Shown: piece by piece, positions 1-6,441 of the stretch
How positions within the stretch are numbered: the stretch's first letter is position 1
How the letters are laid out: every line of letters starts with the position of its first letter
Notes under the pieces: generated by a model
Told to the model about the DNA's origin: nothing
Database searches by the model: none
Seen by the model: only the letters and a program-made list of their open reading frames with translations
NCBI GenBank assembly: GCA_964517975.1
Contig: CAZFDM010000025.1
Coordinates: forward strand, 1-6,989
Length of the DNA stretch: 6,989 bases
DNA from: JBBIRM01 sp964517975
Lineage (GTDB): Bacteria; Desulfobacterota; BSN033; UBA1163
Direction: 5' to 3'
Program-made: the position numbers and the translations under genes

Positions 1-101
1 AGCCCAATCAGTAACTCTTTAAAACTATTTTTTAAAAGGAGAGTCATCCTGTCTTTTTTGATCAATGAAAAAGAAGACAGATTCTGAAGAGATTGATTCA
101 T
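1..101 (-). CDS. Possible 5' end of an unrecognised leftward gene, cut by the window edge
   Basis: Reading leftward from an ATG at 101-99 there is an open frame of 33 codons to the window edge, beginning MNQSLQNLSSFS and continuing through a second possible start, MTLLLKNSFKELL, at 47-45. A stop codon lies three codons upstream of the first ATG, so the frame cannot begin earlier. A perfect TTGACA lies on the minus strand at 138-133, but the best -10 candidates are poor (TACTTT at 17 nt spacing, TTTAAT at 20 nt). Neither start has a convincing ribosome binding site. The peptide matches no family I recognise. It may be the start of a divergently transcribed neighbour or chance openness in AT-rich DNA. 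Confidence 0.25.
   Translation of the reverse strand, partial: MNQSLQNLSSFSLIKKDRMTLLLKNSFKELLIG
49..80. repeat. Imperfect hairpin in AT-rich leader region
   Basis: CTGTCTT at 49-55 is the inverse complement of AAGACAG at 74-80. After a one-base bulge the stem continues with four T-A pairs, giving about 11 pairs around a 9-nt loop. Neither side is followed by a clean U tract, so I do not call a terminator. It could be a leader structure for a leftward transcript, or chance. Confidence 0.3.
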
Positions 102-157
102 GTTTGATTAAAGTAATGGAATCCAGACCGTTTGTCAATCGGATTGGAACAGGTGAA

Positions 158-180
158 AGGTAAGGGTTTATCCCTTACCT
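158..180. repeat. Palindromic repeat, copy A (REP-like)
   Basis: A 9-bp perfect stem (AGGTAAGGG paired with CCCTTACCT) encloses the loop TTTAT. The same hairpin recurs six nucleotides further on and again beyond 6600. In this copy the four bases before the stem core are GAAA rather than the GTAG seen in the other well-kept copies, so it may be a worn member of the family. Confidence 0.8.
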
Positions 181-186
181 CAATTT

Positions 187-243
187 GTAGGGTAAGGGTT
201 TATCCCTTACCGAAAAGCAGTAAGCCACAAGGGATTACCCTAC
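187..243. repeat. Paired, inversely oriented GTAG-flanked palindromes (REP/BIME-like), copies B and C
   Basis: The 57-bp element is bounded by a perfect 9-bp terminal inverted repeat, GTAGGGTAA at 187-195 and TTACCCTAC at 235-243. Its left half is GTAG followed by a perfect hairpin (GGTAAGGG, loop TTTAT, CCCTTACC; 191-211). Its right half, read on the minus strand, is again GTAG followed by GGTAATCCCTTGTGG and an imperfect stem closing with TTAC. Two such units facing outward resemble the bacterial interspersed mosaic elements formed by REP sequences, where a GTAG or GGAG tetranucleotide lies 5' of an imperfect palindrome. A small MITE with short terminal repeats is the alternative. Confidence 0.75.
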
Positions 244-357
244 GAAAAAAATATTTAATCAATCGATTATTAGCAAATTCAATGCCCGTGTCCGAAGGGT
301 TTTGAACCTACTTTCCCATAAAAAAAAGGATTTTTTCAGAGGTCTCTTGGTGATCAA
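244..357. other. AT-rich intergenic stretch with no recognised feature
   Basis: Between the palindromic repeats and the gatB promoter I see no reading frame of note, no tRNA-like fold and no strong terminator. There is a small AATCGATT palindrome near 262-269 and a run of eight A followed by GGATTTTTT near 321-336. Neither is flanked by a convincing stem. Confidence 0.5.
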
Positions 358-384
358 TTGACAAGGAAGATGGTTTATTATAAT
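358..384 (+). promoter_or_regulatory. Sigma70-type promoter of the gatB operon
   Basis: A perfect -35 hexamer TTGACA (358-363) and a perfect -10 hexamer TATAAT (379-384) are separated by 15 nt, slightly shorter than the preferred 17. Transcription would begin near 391, about 24 nt before the GTG start at 415 and just ahead of a strong ribosome binding site. No other good promoter is seen ahead of mtnA, the SAM hydrolase or the aminotransferase, so this probably drives all four genes. Confidence 0.7.
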
Positions 385-401
385 TTTATGAAAAATCTAA
401 A

Positions 402-408
402 AAGGGGG
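402..408 (+). promoter_or_regulatory. Ribosome binding site that selects the gatB GTG start
   Basis: AAGGGGG ends six bases before GTG at 415. The earlier in-frame starts (TTG 358, ATG 370, ATG 388) have no comparable purine box at the right distance, and the first two lie inside the promoter. Confidence 0.65.
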
Positions 409-414
409 CTTGTT

Positions 415-1860
415 GTGGAATATGAACCTGTCATTGGCTTGGAAGTCCATGCCCAACTTCTCACTCGGTCGAAGATCTTTTGTGGGTGCTCCACGAGTTT
501 TGGGGAAGAACCAAACACCCAGACCTGCCCTGTCTGCACAGGACAACCAGGTTCACTTCCAGTCGTCAATCGAAAGGCGGTGGAGTTTGCCATCAAATTG
601 GGGTTAGCCACTCACTGCCGGATTGCCCCCTATAGCCTCTTTGCACGGAAGAATTATTTTTATCCAGACCTGCCCAAGGGGTATCAGATTTCGATGTATG
701 AACACCCACTGGCTGAGGAGGGGTTTATCGAGATTGTCGTCGATGGGCAAAAAAAACGAGTTCGTATCATCCGAATCCATTTGGAAGAGGATGCAGGGAA
801 ACTCAAACATGGTGAGACCCCTGAAAAGGCCTCCTTCAGTTATGTCGATTTTAATCGGACCGGTGTTCCCCTGGTTGAGATTGTGAGCGGTCCTGACATC
901 CGTTCGCCTCAAGAGGCAGGAGACTATTTAAGGGAACTACGAACCATCCTTCAATATCTTGAAATCTGCACCGGGGATATGGAAAAGGGGACCTTTCGAT
1001 GTGATGCCAATATCTCGGTTCGGCCGAAAGGGCAGAATGGATTTGGGACGAGAACCGAATTGAAGAATATGAATTCCTTTCGACATGTCGAGATGGCCCT
1101 GGAATATGAGATCAGGCGCCAGGTTGACCTCCTCAAAGATGGAGAAGAAGTTATCCAAGAGACAAGGCTTTGGGATCCAAACCAGGAGATCACCGTATCC
1201 ATGAGGGGAAAGGAAGAGGCCCATGATTATCGATACTTTCCTGATCCAGATCTTGTCCCTATCAGAATCGATCCCCATTGGATTGAACAGATAAGCGAGA
1301 CCCTTCCTGAGCTTCCCGCTGACAAAAGGGAGCGTTTCGTAAGGGATTATGGGATCCCTGAGTATGATATTAAAATCCTAACCTCCACCAAAGCGATGGC
1401 AAATTACTTTGAGGAGGTCGTTCGCCTATTCCCAGAACCCAAAATCGTGAGCAACTGGATGATGGGTGATCTCCTTAGGGAGTTGAAGAAGGATGGCCGG
1501 GAGATTGATCAATGTTTGATCACCCCTTCCCACTTAGCGGAGATGCTTTCCATGATCAAGACAGGCGTGATCAGTGGAAAGATAGCGAAGGATGTTTTTG
1601 AGGAGATGTATCGAACGGGTGACCTCCCCCAAAAGATCGTTCAAGAGAAGGGTTGGGTTCAGATTCTCGATCAAGGAGAGATTGAAAAGGCGATTGATAA
1701 GGTGATGGAAACGTGTGCCAAGCAGGTAGAGGATTATCGAAAAGGAAAGGAAAAGATTTTTGGGTTCTTGGTTGGAGAGGTGATGAAGCAAACCAAAGGA
1801 AAGGCCAATCCCCAATTTGTTAATGAACTGCTTAGGAAAAAACTGAAAGGTCAAGGTTGA
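415..1860 (+). CDS. gatB: Asp-tRNA(Asn)/Glu-tRNA(Gln) amidotransferase subunit B
   Basis: GatB is the kinase and tRNA-binding subunit of the cytoplasmic GatCAB complex. It phosphorylates Glu on Glu-tRNA(Gln), or Asp on Asp-tRNA(Asn), so that ammonia made by GatA can amidate it. The protein is 481 residues from the GTG at 415, normal for the family. It opens with the hallmark YEPVIGLEVHAQL, followed by the cysteine set C23, C25, C38 and C41 (zinc-type CxC...CPVC). Other family blocks follow in order: KNYFYPDLPKGYQIS, HLEEDAGKL, FNRTGVPLVEI, TELKNMNSF, and DYRYFPDPDL near residue 295, then the helical tail ending in GKANPQFVNELL. A frame open to TTG 358 would add 19 residues with no family resemblance, across the promoter. 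GatC and GatA are not adjacent upstream, so they must be encoded elsewhere. It leads a four-gene operon, with mtnA 13 nt downstream. Confidence 0.96.
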   Translation: MEYEPVIGLEVHAQLLTRSKIFCGCSTSFGEEPNTQTCPVCTGQPGSLPVVNRKAVEFAIKLGLATHCRIAPYSLFARKNYFYPDLPKGYQISMYEHPLAEEGFIEIVVDGQKKRVRIIRIHLEEDAGKLKHGETPEKASFSYVDFNRTGVPLVEIVSGPDIRSPQEAGDYLRELRTILQYLEICTGDMEKGTFRCDANISVRPKGQNGFGTRTELKNMNSFRHVEMALEYEIRRQVDLLKDGEEVIQETRLWDPNQEITVSMRGKEEAHDYRYFPDPDLVPIRIDPHWIEQISETLPELPADKRERFVRDYGIPEYDIKILTSTKAMANYFEEVVRLFPEPKIVSNWMMGDLLRELKKDGREIDQCLITPSHLAEMLSMIKTGVISGKIAKDVFEEMYRTGDLPQKIVQEKGWVQILDQGEIEKAIDKVMETCAKQVEDYRKGKEKIFGFLVGEVMKQTKGKANPQFVNELLRKKLKGQG

Positions 1861-1873
1861 GGTTAGGGCCGTT

Positions 1874-2929
1874 ATGAAATTCAAAACCATTGAATGGAAG
1901 GGAACCTCAATTCGGATCCTCGATCAGAGGAGGCTTCCCGAGAAAGTTCATTATTTAGTGTGCGAAGAGGCTTCTTCGGTGGCCAAAGCGATTGAGACGA
2001 TGGCCCTTCGAGGAGCACCTGCCATTGGCATTGCAGCCGCGATGGGGATTGCCCTTGATGCCAAAAAATTACAAACCCACCGCTCCGACCTTTTTAAAAA
2101 GATCCTCCAAAAAACCTGTCAAAGAATGAGGCAAACAAGACCGACTGCGAGGAATCTGTTCTGGGCTGTTGAACGGATGGAGAAGATCATTGATCAAGTC
2201 TCCATCCATGGACTGAGGGAGACCAAAAGGAAGTTAGAGGAAGAAGCCTTTAGGATTTATGAGGAGGATTTAGAGACCAACCGAAAAATGGGCGAGTATG
2301 GGAAGGTCCTCATTAAGGATGGAAGTGGAGTCCTGACTCACTGTAATGCAGGGGGGTTAGCCACGGCTGGCTACGGGACAGCACTTGGGGTGATCCGCGC
2401 TGCCTGGTCATCGGGGAAAAGATTTCAGATATATGTCGATGAGACAAGACCATTGTTTCAAGGCGCAAGGTTGACCGCCTGGGAACTGATTCAGGAGAAG
2501 ATTCCCTGCACCGTCATCACTGACAACATGGCGGGGGCACTGATGGCGGAACGAAAGATTAACCTTATTTTATTGGGAGCGGATAGAATTGTTCGGAATG
2601 GGGATATAGCCAACAAAATAGGGACCTACAGCCTGGCCGTTCTGGCGAAATGGCATAAAATCCCATTCTATGTGGTAGCCCCTACCTCTACCTTTGATCT
2701 CACCCTGCGTTCAGGGAAAGAGATTCCCATTGAAGAGCGGACCGAAGATGAAATCACTCATTTTGCTCGAAGAAGGATCGTTCCGAAAGGGGTGAAAGTA
2801 TATAATCCTGCCTTTGATATCACCCCTCACGGATTGATTGATGCGATTATTACTGAAAAGGGGATTATTCGAAAACCCTTCCAGAAAGAGATTGGAAGGA
2901 TTATTGGGGTGGGTTATGATTGGCCCTAA
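1874..2929 (+). CDS. mtnA: S-methyl-5-thioribose-1-phosphate isomerase
   Basis: MtnA converts 5-methylthioribose-1-phosphate (an aldose) to 5-methylthioribulose-1-phosphate in methionine salvage. It is related to the eIF2B regulatory subunits. The protein has 351 residues, the usual size. Family signatures are LRGAPAIGIAAA (45-56), THCNAGGLATAGYGTALGV (155-173) with the catalytic cysteine at 157, DETRPLFQGARLT (189-201), ITDNMAG (215-221) and GADRIVRNGDIANKIGTY (235-252) with the catalytic aspartate at 237. The 80-residue distance between Cys and Asp matches C160/D240 of the Bacillus enzyme. It ends with the family's conserved FDITPHGLIDAIITEKG block. ATG 1874 is preceded by a GGTTAGGG purine stretch. 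Some members also isomerise 5-deoxyribose-1-phosphate. A ribose-1,5-bisphosphate isomerase role is less likely, because the RGAPAIG signature is that of MtnA. Confidence 0.95.
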   Translation: MKFKTIEWKGTSIRILDQRRLPEKVHYLVCEEASSVAKAIETMALRGAPAIGIAAAMGIALDAKKLQTHRSDLFKKILQKTCQRMRQTRPTARNLFWAVERMEKIIDQVSIHGLRETKRKLEEEAFRIYEEDLETNRKMGEYGKVLIKDGSGVLTHCNAGGLATAGYGTALGVIRAAWSSGKRFQIYVDETRPLFQGARLTAWELIQEKIPCTVITDNMAGALMAERKINLILLGADRIVRNGDIANKIGTYSLAVLAKWHKIPFYVVAPTSTFDLTLRSGKEIPIEERTEDEITHFARRRIVPKGVKVYNPAFDITPHGLIDAIITEKGIIRKPFQKEIGRIIGVGYDWP

Positions 2930-2951
2930 TCCATCCACCAAAGGGACTTCT

Positions 2952-3761
2952 ATGAAAGATCCCATCGTCACCTTACTGACTGATTTTGGGACAAAGGACC
3001 ATTACGTTGCATCCATGAAGGGGGTGATCCTGAAGGTCAATCCACGCTGTAGCCTTATTGATATCACCCATGAGATTTCCCCGCAAGACATCTTTGAAGG
3101 AGCCTTTGTGTTGGCCAATACCTATTCTTATTTCCCTGAAGGGACGGTCCATCTGGCTGTAGTGGATCCAGAGGTAGGTGGAAAAAGGGACCCAATTCTC
3201 ATTGTAACCCACCGATACTTCTTTGTCGGACCGGACAATGGGCTCTTGAGTTTTGCTCTCCAGAAGGAGAAGGTAAAAGAGGCTTATGCACTTAGCGAAA
3301 AGCGTTTCCATCTTTCAGAGGTGAGCCCTACCTTTCACGGGAGGGATATCTTTGCACCGGTCGCAGGCCACTTGACCTTGGGCATTTCGCCTAAGGCGTT
3401 TGGGAAGAGAATCGATTCATGGAAGAGGTTGGAGTTTCCCAGGCCTGTGTTTAAAGAAAAAAGGCTAAAAGGCGAGGTGATCCATATCGATTCATTTGGA
3501 AATCTGATCACCAACATTGAGCGTAAAACATTCATTCAATTTGTCAGGAATCGCCCCTTTCTGATTCAGGTTGGGAAAAAGAGAATTAAGGATCTAAAGA
3601 GTGGCTACTGGGAAGGGAAGCGAGGAAAGGCCATGGCACACTTTGGAAGTATTGGTTTGTTGGAAATTTCAGTCAGGGAAGGAAGTGCCCAGAAGAGATT
3701 AAACATCAAAAAGGGAAATCAAATTAAGGTTCAATTAAGATCATTGAGGATGGATAGATGA
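2952..3761 (+). CDS. S-adenosyl-L-methionine hydrolase (adenosine-forming), DUF62/SAM hydroxide adenosyltransferase family
   Basis: Family members use hydroxide to split SAM into adenosine and L-methionine; they are relatives of fluorinase and chlorinase. The 269-residue protein starts with IVTLLTDFG (5-13). It carries the hydrolase-type triad Asp72, Arg79 and His129, in VVDPEVGGKR and TFHGRDIFAPV, with the same seven-residue Asp-Arg spacing as characterised archaeal and bacterial hydrolases. PDNGLLSF (94-101) and DSFGNLITNI (180-189) mark the junction and the C-terminal domain. The triad argues for hydrolase rather than halogenase activity. One oddity is that the usual DPGVG is DPEVG here. 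I chose ATG 2952 because AAAGGGA ends six bases before it and the family begins right there; ATG 2916 in the same frame would overlap mtnA by 14 nt. The stop codon overlaps the next start by four bases, suggesting translational coupling. Confidence 0.9.
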   Translation: MKDPIVTLLTDFGTKDHYVASMKGVILKVNPRCSLIDITHEISPQDIFEGAFVLANTYSYFPEGTVHLAVVDPEVGGKRDPILIVTHRYFFVGPDNGLLSFALQKEKVKEAYALSEKRFHLSEVSPTFHGRDIFAPVAGHLTLGISPKAFGKRIDSWKRLEFPRPVFKEKRLKGEVIHIDSFGNLITNIERKTFIQFVRNRPFLIQVGKKRIKDLKSGYWEGKRGKAMAHFGSIGLLEISVREGSAQKRLNIKKGNQIKVQLRSLRMDR

Positions 3762-4903
3762 TGATTTCAAAAAGGGCAAAGGAGATTCCTCCTTTCATTG
3801 TGATGGATGTCTTAGAGAAGGCACAAGAACTGGAAAGAAAGGGAGAAAGGATCATTCATCTCGAGGTGGGAGAACCGGACTTCGATACTCCGGAATGTAT
3901 CACGGAGGCAGGTTATCGTGCTATCTGCGAAGGCAAGACCCACTATACCCATAGCCTCGGGTTAATTGAATTGAGAGAGGCGATCGCAGAGGATTACTGG
4001 AAGAAATATCATGTTACCATTTCGCCTGAACAGATTATTGTGACGTCAGGAACTTCTCCTGCCATGCTTCTGCTGTTTGCTGGCCTTTTGGAACCCGGTG
4101 ATGAGGTGATCCTTCCAAACCCTTATTACCCCTGCTATCCCAATATCATCCGTTTTGTGGATGGAGTCCCGGTTTTTGTGGAGGTCTTAGAGGAGGAGGG
4201 CTTCCAATATCTTCCTGAGATGATTGAAGAGAAACTCACCCCAAAGGTAAAGGGGATTATGGTCAATTCACCTTCTAACCCTACAGGGAATGTGATGAGT
4301 CAAGAGAGGATGGCCAAGATCGCCCAATATCCTCCTTACATCATTTCGGATGAGATCTATCATGGTTTGGTCTATGAGGGGGAGGCCCATTCCATCCTTG
4401 AGTTTACGGATCATGCCTTCATCATCAATGGATTTTCAAAACTCTATGCCATGACAGGTTGGAGGTTGGGATATTTGATTGCTCCCAAAGAATTTATTCG
4501 ACCCCTCCAGAAAATTCAACAAAACCTTTTCATTTCTGCCAGTTCCTTTTCCCAATGGGCAGCCCTTGAAGGGTTGAGACAGGCCGATAAGGATGTGGCC
4601 AAGATGCGTGAGACCTATGACCAGCGCAGGCGATTTCTAATTCCAAGACTAAAGGAATTGGGATTTGGGATTACGGTAGAGCCCATCGGCGCCTTCTATG
4701 TGTTAGCCAATGCTAAACGGTTCTCAAAGGATTCCTACCGTCTGGCTTTCGATATCCTGCAGGAGGCCAAGGTGGGAGTTGCCCCTGGGATCGATTTTGG
4801 GTCTAATGCAGAAGGCTACCTCAGGTTCTGTTACGCCAATTCTATGGAGAATCTTGTGGAAGGGATGAATCGACTGGAAAGGTATCTAACCCGTTACAGG
4901 TAG
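3758..4903 (+). CDS. Class I/II pyridoxal-phosphate aminotransferase, substrate unknown
   Basis: This is a fold-type I aminotransferase of 381 residues, which would be cytoplasmic. The active site is complete: SPSNPTG (171-177, Asn174), SDEIYHG (197-203, Asp198 and Tyr201), the Schiff-base lysine Lys228 in FSKLYAMTGWRLGY, Arg236 for cofactor phosphate, and Arg356 in LRFCYAN for the substrate carboxylate. The N-terminal part has the common GEPDFDTPE block (38-46) and THYTHSLGLIELREAI. The family covers aspartate, alanine, aromatic and methionine-salvage aminotransferases, and sequence alone does not choose among them. The neighbours mtnA and the SAM hydrolase make transamination of 4-methylthio-2-oxobutyrate a reasonable guess, no more. 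ATG 3758 forms an ATGA overlap with the previous gene; a second ATG follows directly. GAGGA (3746-3750) is a suitable ribosome binding site. Confidence 0.9.
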   Translation: MMISKRAKEIPPFIVMDVLEKAQELERKGERIIHLEVGEPDFDTPECITEAGYRAICEGKTHYTHSLGLIELREAIAEDYWKKYHVTISPEQIIVTSGTSPAMLLLFAGLLEPGDEVILPNPYYPCYPNIIRFVDGVPVFVEVLEEEGFQYLPEMIEEKLTPKVKGIMVNSPSNPTGNVMSQERMAKIAQYPPYIISDEIYHGLVYEGEAHSILEFTDHAFIINGFSKLYAMTGWRLGYLIAPKEFIRPLQKIQQNLFISASSFSQWAALEGLRQADKDVAKMRETYDQRRRFLIPRLKELGFGITVEPIGAFYVLANAKRFSKDSYRLAFDILQEAKVGVAPGIDFGSNAEGYLRFCYANSMENLVEGMNRLERYLTRYR

Positions 4904-5982
4904 GATCGGCCTCCAAAGACATTGGGGTTTGATTCATTTAAAGTTTTCCCATGGAGTTGACCACAGGCAGCAGAGATGTCTGCCCCTTTGCTTGTTCGGA
5001 TGAGTGCCGTGGCCCCGCCTTTCATCAATATCTCTTGAAATAGGTGAATCCGTTCTTCCGAAGGTCTCTTAAAAGGGATTCCGGGTGCCTCATTCAGCGG
5101 GATGAGGTTGACCTTAGAGGGGATTCCTTTTAATATTTTTAACAATCGTTTGGCATCCTCTACGGAATCGTTTTCTCCTTCAATCATAACGTATTCAAAG
5201 GTGATACGGGCTCTGGGAGAAAGGGGAAACCTTCGGCACACCTCTAAAATCCTCTTCAGGGGATGGAGACGATTAATCGGCATCAGCCGACTTCTGGTCT
5301 CCTCATCCGAGGCATTGAGCGAGACAGCCAGTCGGAATCGAACCTTCTCCTTGGTCAATCTTTCAAGTTCAGGAAGAAGCCCAACCGTAGAAAGTGTTAT
5401 TCTTCGGGAGGAGAATCTAAATCCATCCGGATGGACCATCAGTTCGATCGCTTTTAATGTATTTTCGTAATTAGCAAGGGGTTCACCCATTCCCATCAGG
5501 ACAATATTGGTGAGAGTTAGGCCATTGGATAACGTTTCCCTTACAGCAAGAATCTGATTGAGAATCTCAGAGGGAGAAAGATTTCTTTTAAAGCCGATCT
5601 TACCAGTGAGGCAGAATCGACACCCCATGGCACACCCCACCTGGGTTGAGAGGCATAGGGTCAACCGCTTCTTGTCAGGAATGAGCACGCTTTCAATCCG
5701 GTTTCCATCTTCAAGTTGAAACAGAAACTTTTCCGTCCCGTCCTGACTTTTCTCTGAAAGAGAAGGATGGAGTGTGGAGATGAAACTGATTTCCTGTAAT
5801 TCCTCACGAAATTTTTTGGAAAGGTTGGTCATCTCATCAAAGGAGTGGATCCCTTTTAGATAGAGCCACCTGAGGATCTGGACAGCGCGGTATTGCTCTT
5901 TCCCAAAGGAGGCAATGAGGTGCTTAAGTTCCAGGGGGCTAAGATTTTTAAGATCGATTTTTTTGAAACCATTTTCCATCAC
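4894..5982 (-). CDS. rlmN: Dual-specificity 23S rRNA A2503 / tRNA A37 C2-methyltransferase (radical SAM)
   Basis: RlmN adds a C2 methyl group to adenine 2503 of 23S rRNA, and in several bacteria to tRNA A37, using two SAM molecules by a radical route. The 362-residue protein has the N-terminal accessory domain (about 1-95), the CxxxCxxC cluster C117, C121 and C124 in QVGCAMGCRFCLTG, GMGEPLANY (164-172), and both mechanistic cysteines: C340 in ISAACGQL (the one that carries the methyl) and C110, seven residues before the cluster as in Escherichia coli C118. QVGCAMGCRFC favours RlmN over Cfr, as does the chromosomal context beside ndk. The frame begins GTG-ATG (5982, 5979), 8 nt after the ndk stop; both starts are possible and no strong ribosome binding site distinguishes them. 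Its 3' end overlaps that of the convergent aminotransferase gene. Confidence 0.95.
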   Translation of the reverse strand: MMENGFKKIDLKNLSPLELKHLIASFGKEQYRAVQILRWLYLKGIHSFDEMTNLSKKFREELQEISFISTLHPSLSEKSQDGTEKFLFQLEDGNRIESVLIPDKKRLTLCLSTQVGCAMGCRFCLTGKIGFKRNLSPSEILNQILAVRETLSNGLTLTNIVLMGMGEPLANYENTLKAIELMVHPDGFRFSSRRITLSTVGLLPELERLTKEKVRFRLAVSLNASDEETRSRLMPINRLHPLKRILEVCRRFPLSPRARITFEYVMIEGENDSVEDAKRLLKILKGIPSKVNLIPLNEAPGIPFKRPSEERIHLFQEILMKGGATALIRTSKGADISAACGQLHGKTLNESNPNVFGGRSYL

Positions 5983-5990
5983 AGATTCAA

Positions 5991-6410
5991 TTACGATGGG
6001 AACAGCTCCAGGGCATTGAAGAAATAACTGATTTCAAAAGCAGCGGTTTCAGGGCCATCCGAACCATGGACGATATTTCTCTCAATGTTGGTGGCATACT
6101 GGCGTCGGAGGGTTCCTTCTTTGGCTTCTTTCGGATCTGTTGCCCCCATCAACTCCCTTGTCTTTAAAATCGCATTCTCTCCTTCAAGAACCATTACGAC
6201 CGAAGGCCCCGAGGACATGAATTGGGTCAGACTTTCGTAAAAGGGTTTCCCCCGGTGGACCGCATAAAATCCCTCGGCCTCTTTCTTGTCCATGAAGATC
6301 ATCTTCAGCCCAATCACCTTTAATCCATTATCTTCAAAACGCTTGATCACTTCACCGATCAGATTCCTTTTCACCCCATCAGGTTTGACGATTGAAAGTG
6401 TCCTCTGCAT
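5991..6410 (-). CDS. ndk: Nucleoside diphosphate kinase
   Basis: Ndk moves the gamma-phosphate of ATP to other (d)NDPs through a phosphohistidine. The 139-residue length is typical. The catalytic histidine is His115 in NIVHGSDG. The nucleotide-site residues are present at their usual places: Lys9 in IVKPDGV, Arg85, Thr91 (GATDP), Arg102 and Asn112. The ATG is preceded by a strong ribosome binding site, TGGAGGG at 6420-6414 on the minus strand, and by a candidate promoter. rlmN follows after 8 nt, so the two are very likely co-transcribed. Nothing in the gene is unusual. Confidence 0.97.
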   Translation of the reverse strand: MQRTLSIVKPDGVKRNLIGEVIKRFEDNGLKVIGLKMIFMDKKEAEGFYAVHRGKPFYESLTQFMSSGPSVVMVLEGENAILKTRELMGATDPKEAKEGTLRRQYATNIERNIVHGSDGPETAAFEISYFFNALELFPS

Positions 6411-6413
6411 AAT

Positions 6414-6420
6414 CCCTCCA
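6414..6420 (-). promoter_or_regulatory. Strong ribosome binding site of ndk
   Basis: TGGAGGG on the minus strand ends three bases before the ATG at 6410 (GGAGGGATTATG). It is the clearest Shine-Dalgarno sequence in the window and fixes the ndk start. Confidence 0.75.
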
Positions 6421-6441
6421 TGGTTTCAGACTTTTTAGATA

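Noticed and set aside
65..163. Rightward 32-residue frame MKKKTDSEEIDS... as a small gene
   Set aside because: No ribosome binding site lies at a proper distance (AAGGAG is more than 20 nt away), its stop is supplied by a repeat, and it resembles nothing known. Its EIDSCLI segment resembles EIDQCLI in GatB, but the match is short and probably coincidental.
158..243. CRISPR array from the repeated GGTAAGGG/CCCTTACC units
   Set aside because: Spacing is irregular (6 nt between A and B), units are inverted as well as direct, no uniform spacers exist and no cas genes are present.
358..414. N-terminal extension of GatB from TTG 358, ATG 370 or ATG 388
   Set aside because: The stretch overlaps the promoter hexamers, lacks a well-placed ribosome binding site for any of these starts, and adds residues before the family's usual beginning.
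2838..2951. Earlier start for the SAM hydrolase inside mtnA
   Set aside because: The frame is open upstream, but ATG 2952 has a well-placed AAAGGGA and matches the family's N-terminus (IVTLLTDFG).
2952..3761. Fluorinase or chlorinase rather than hydrolase
   Set aside because: The Asp-Arg-His triad characteristic of the hydroxide-using enzymes is present, and no halometabolite biosynthesis genes are nearby.
4894..5982. Cfr-type antibiotic-resistance methyltransferase (A2503 C8)
   Set aside because: Sequence features and context beside ndk are those of housekeeping RlmN; no mobile element surrounds the gene.
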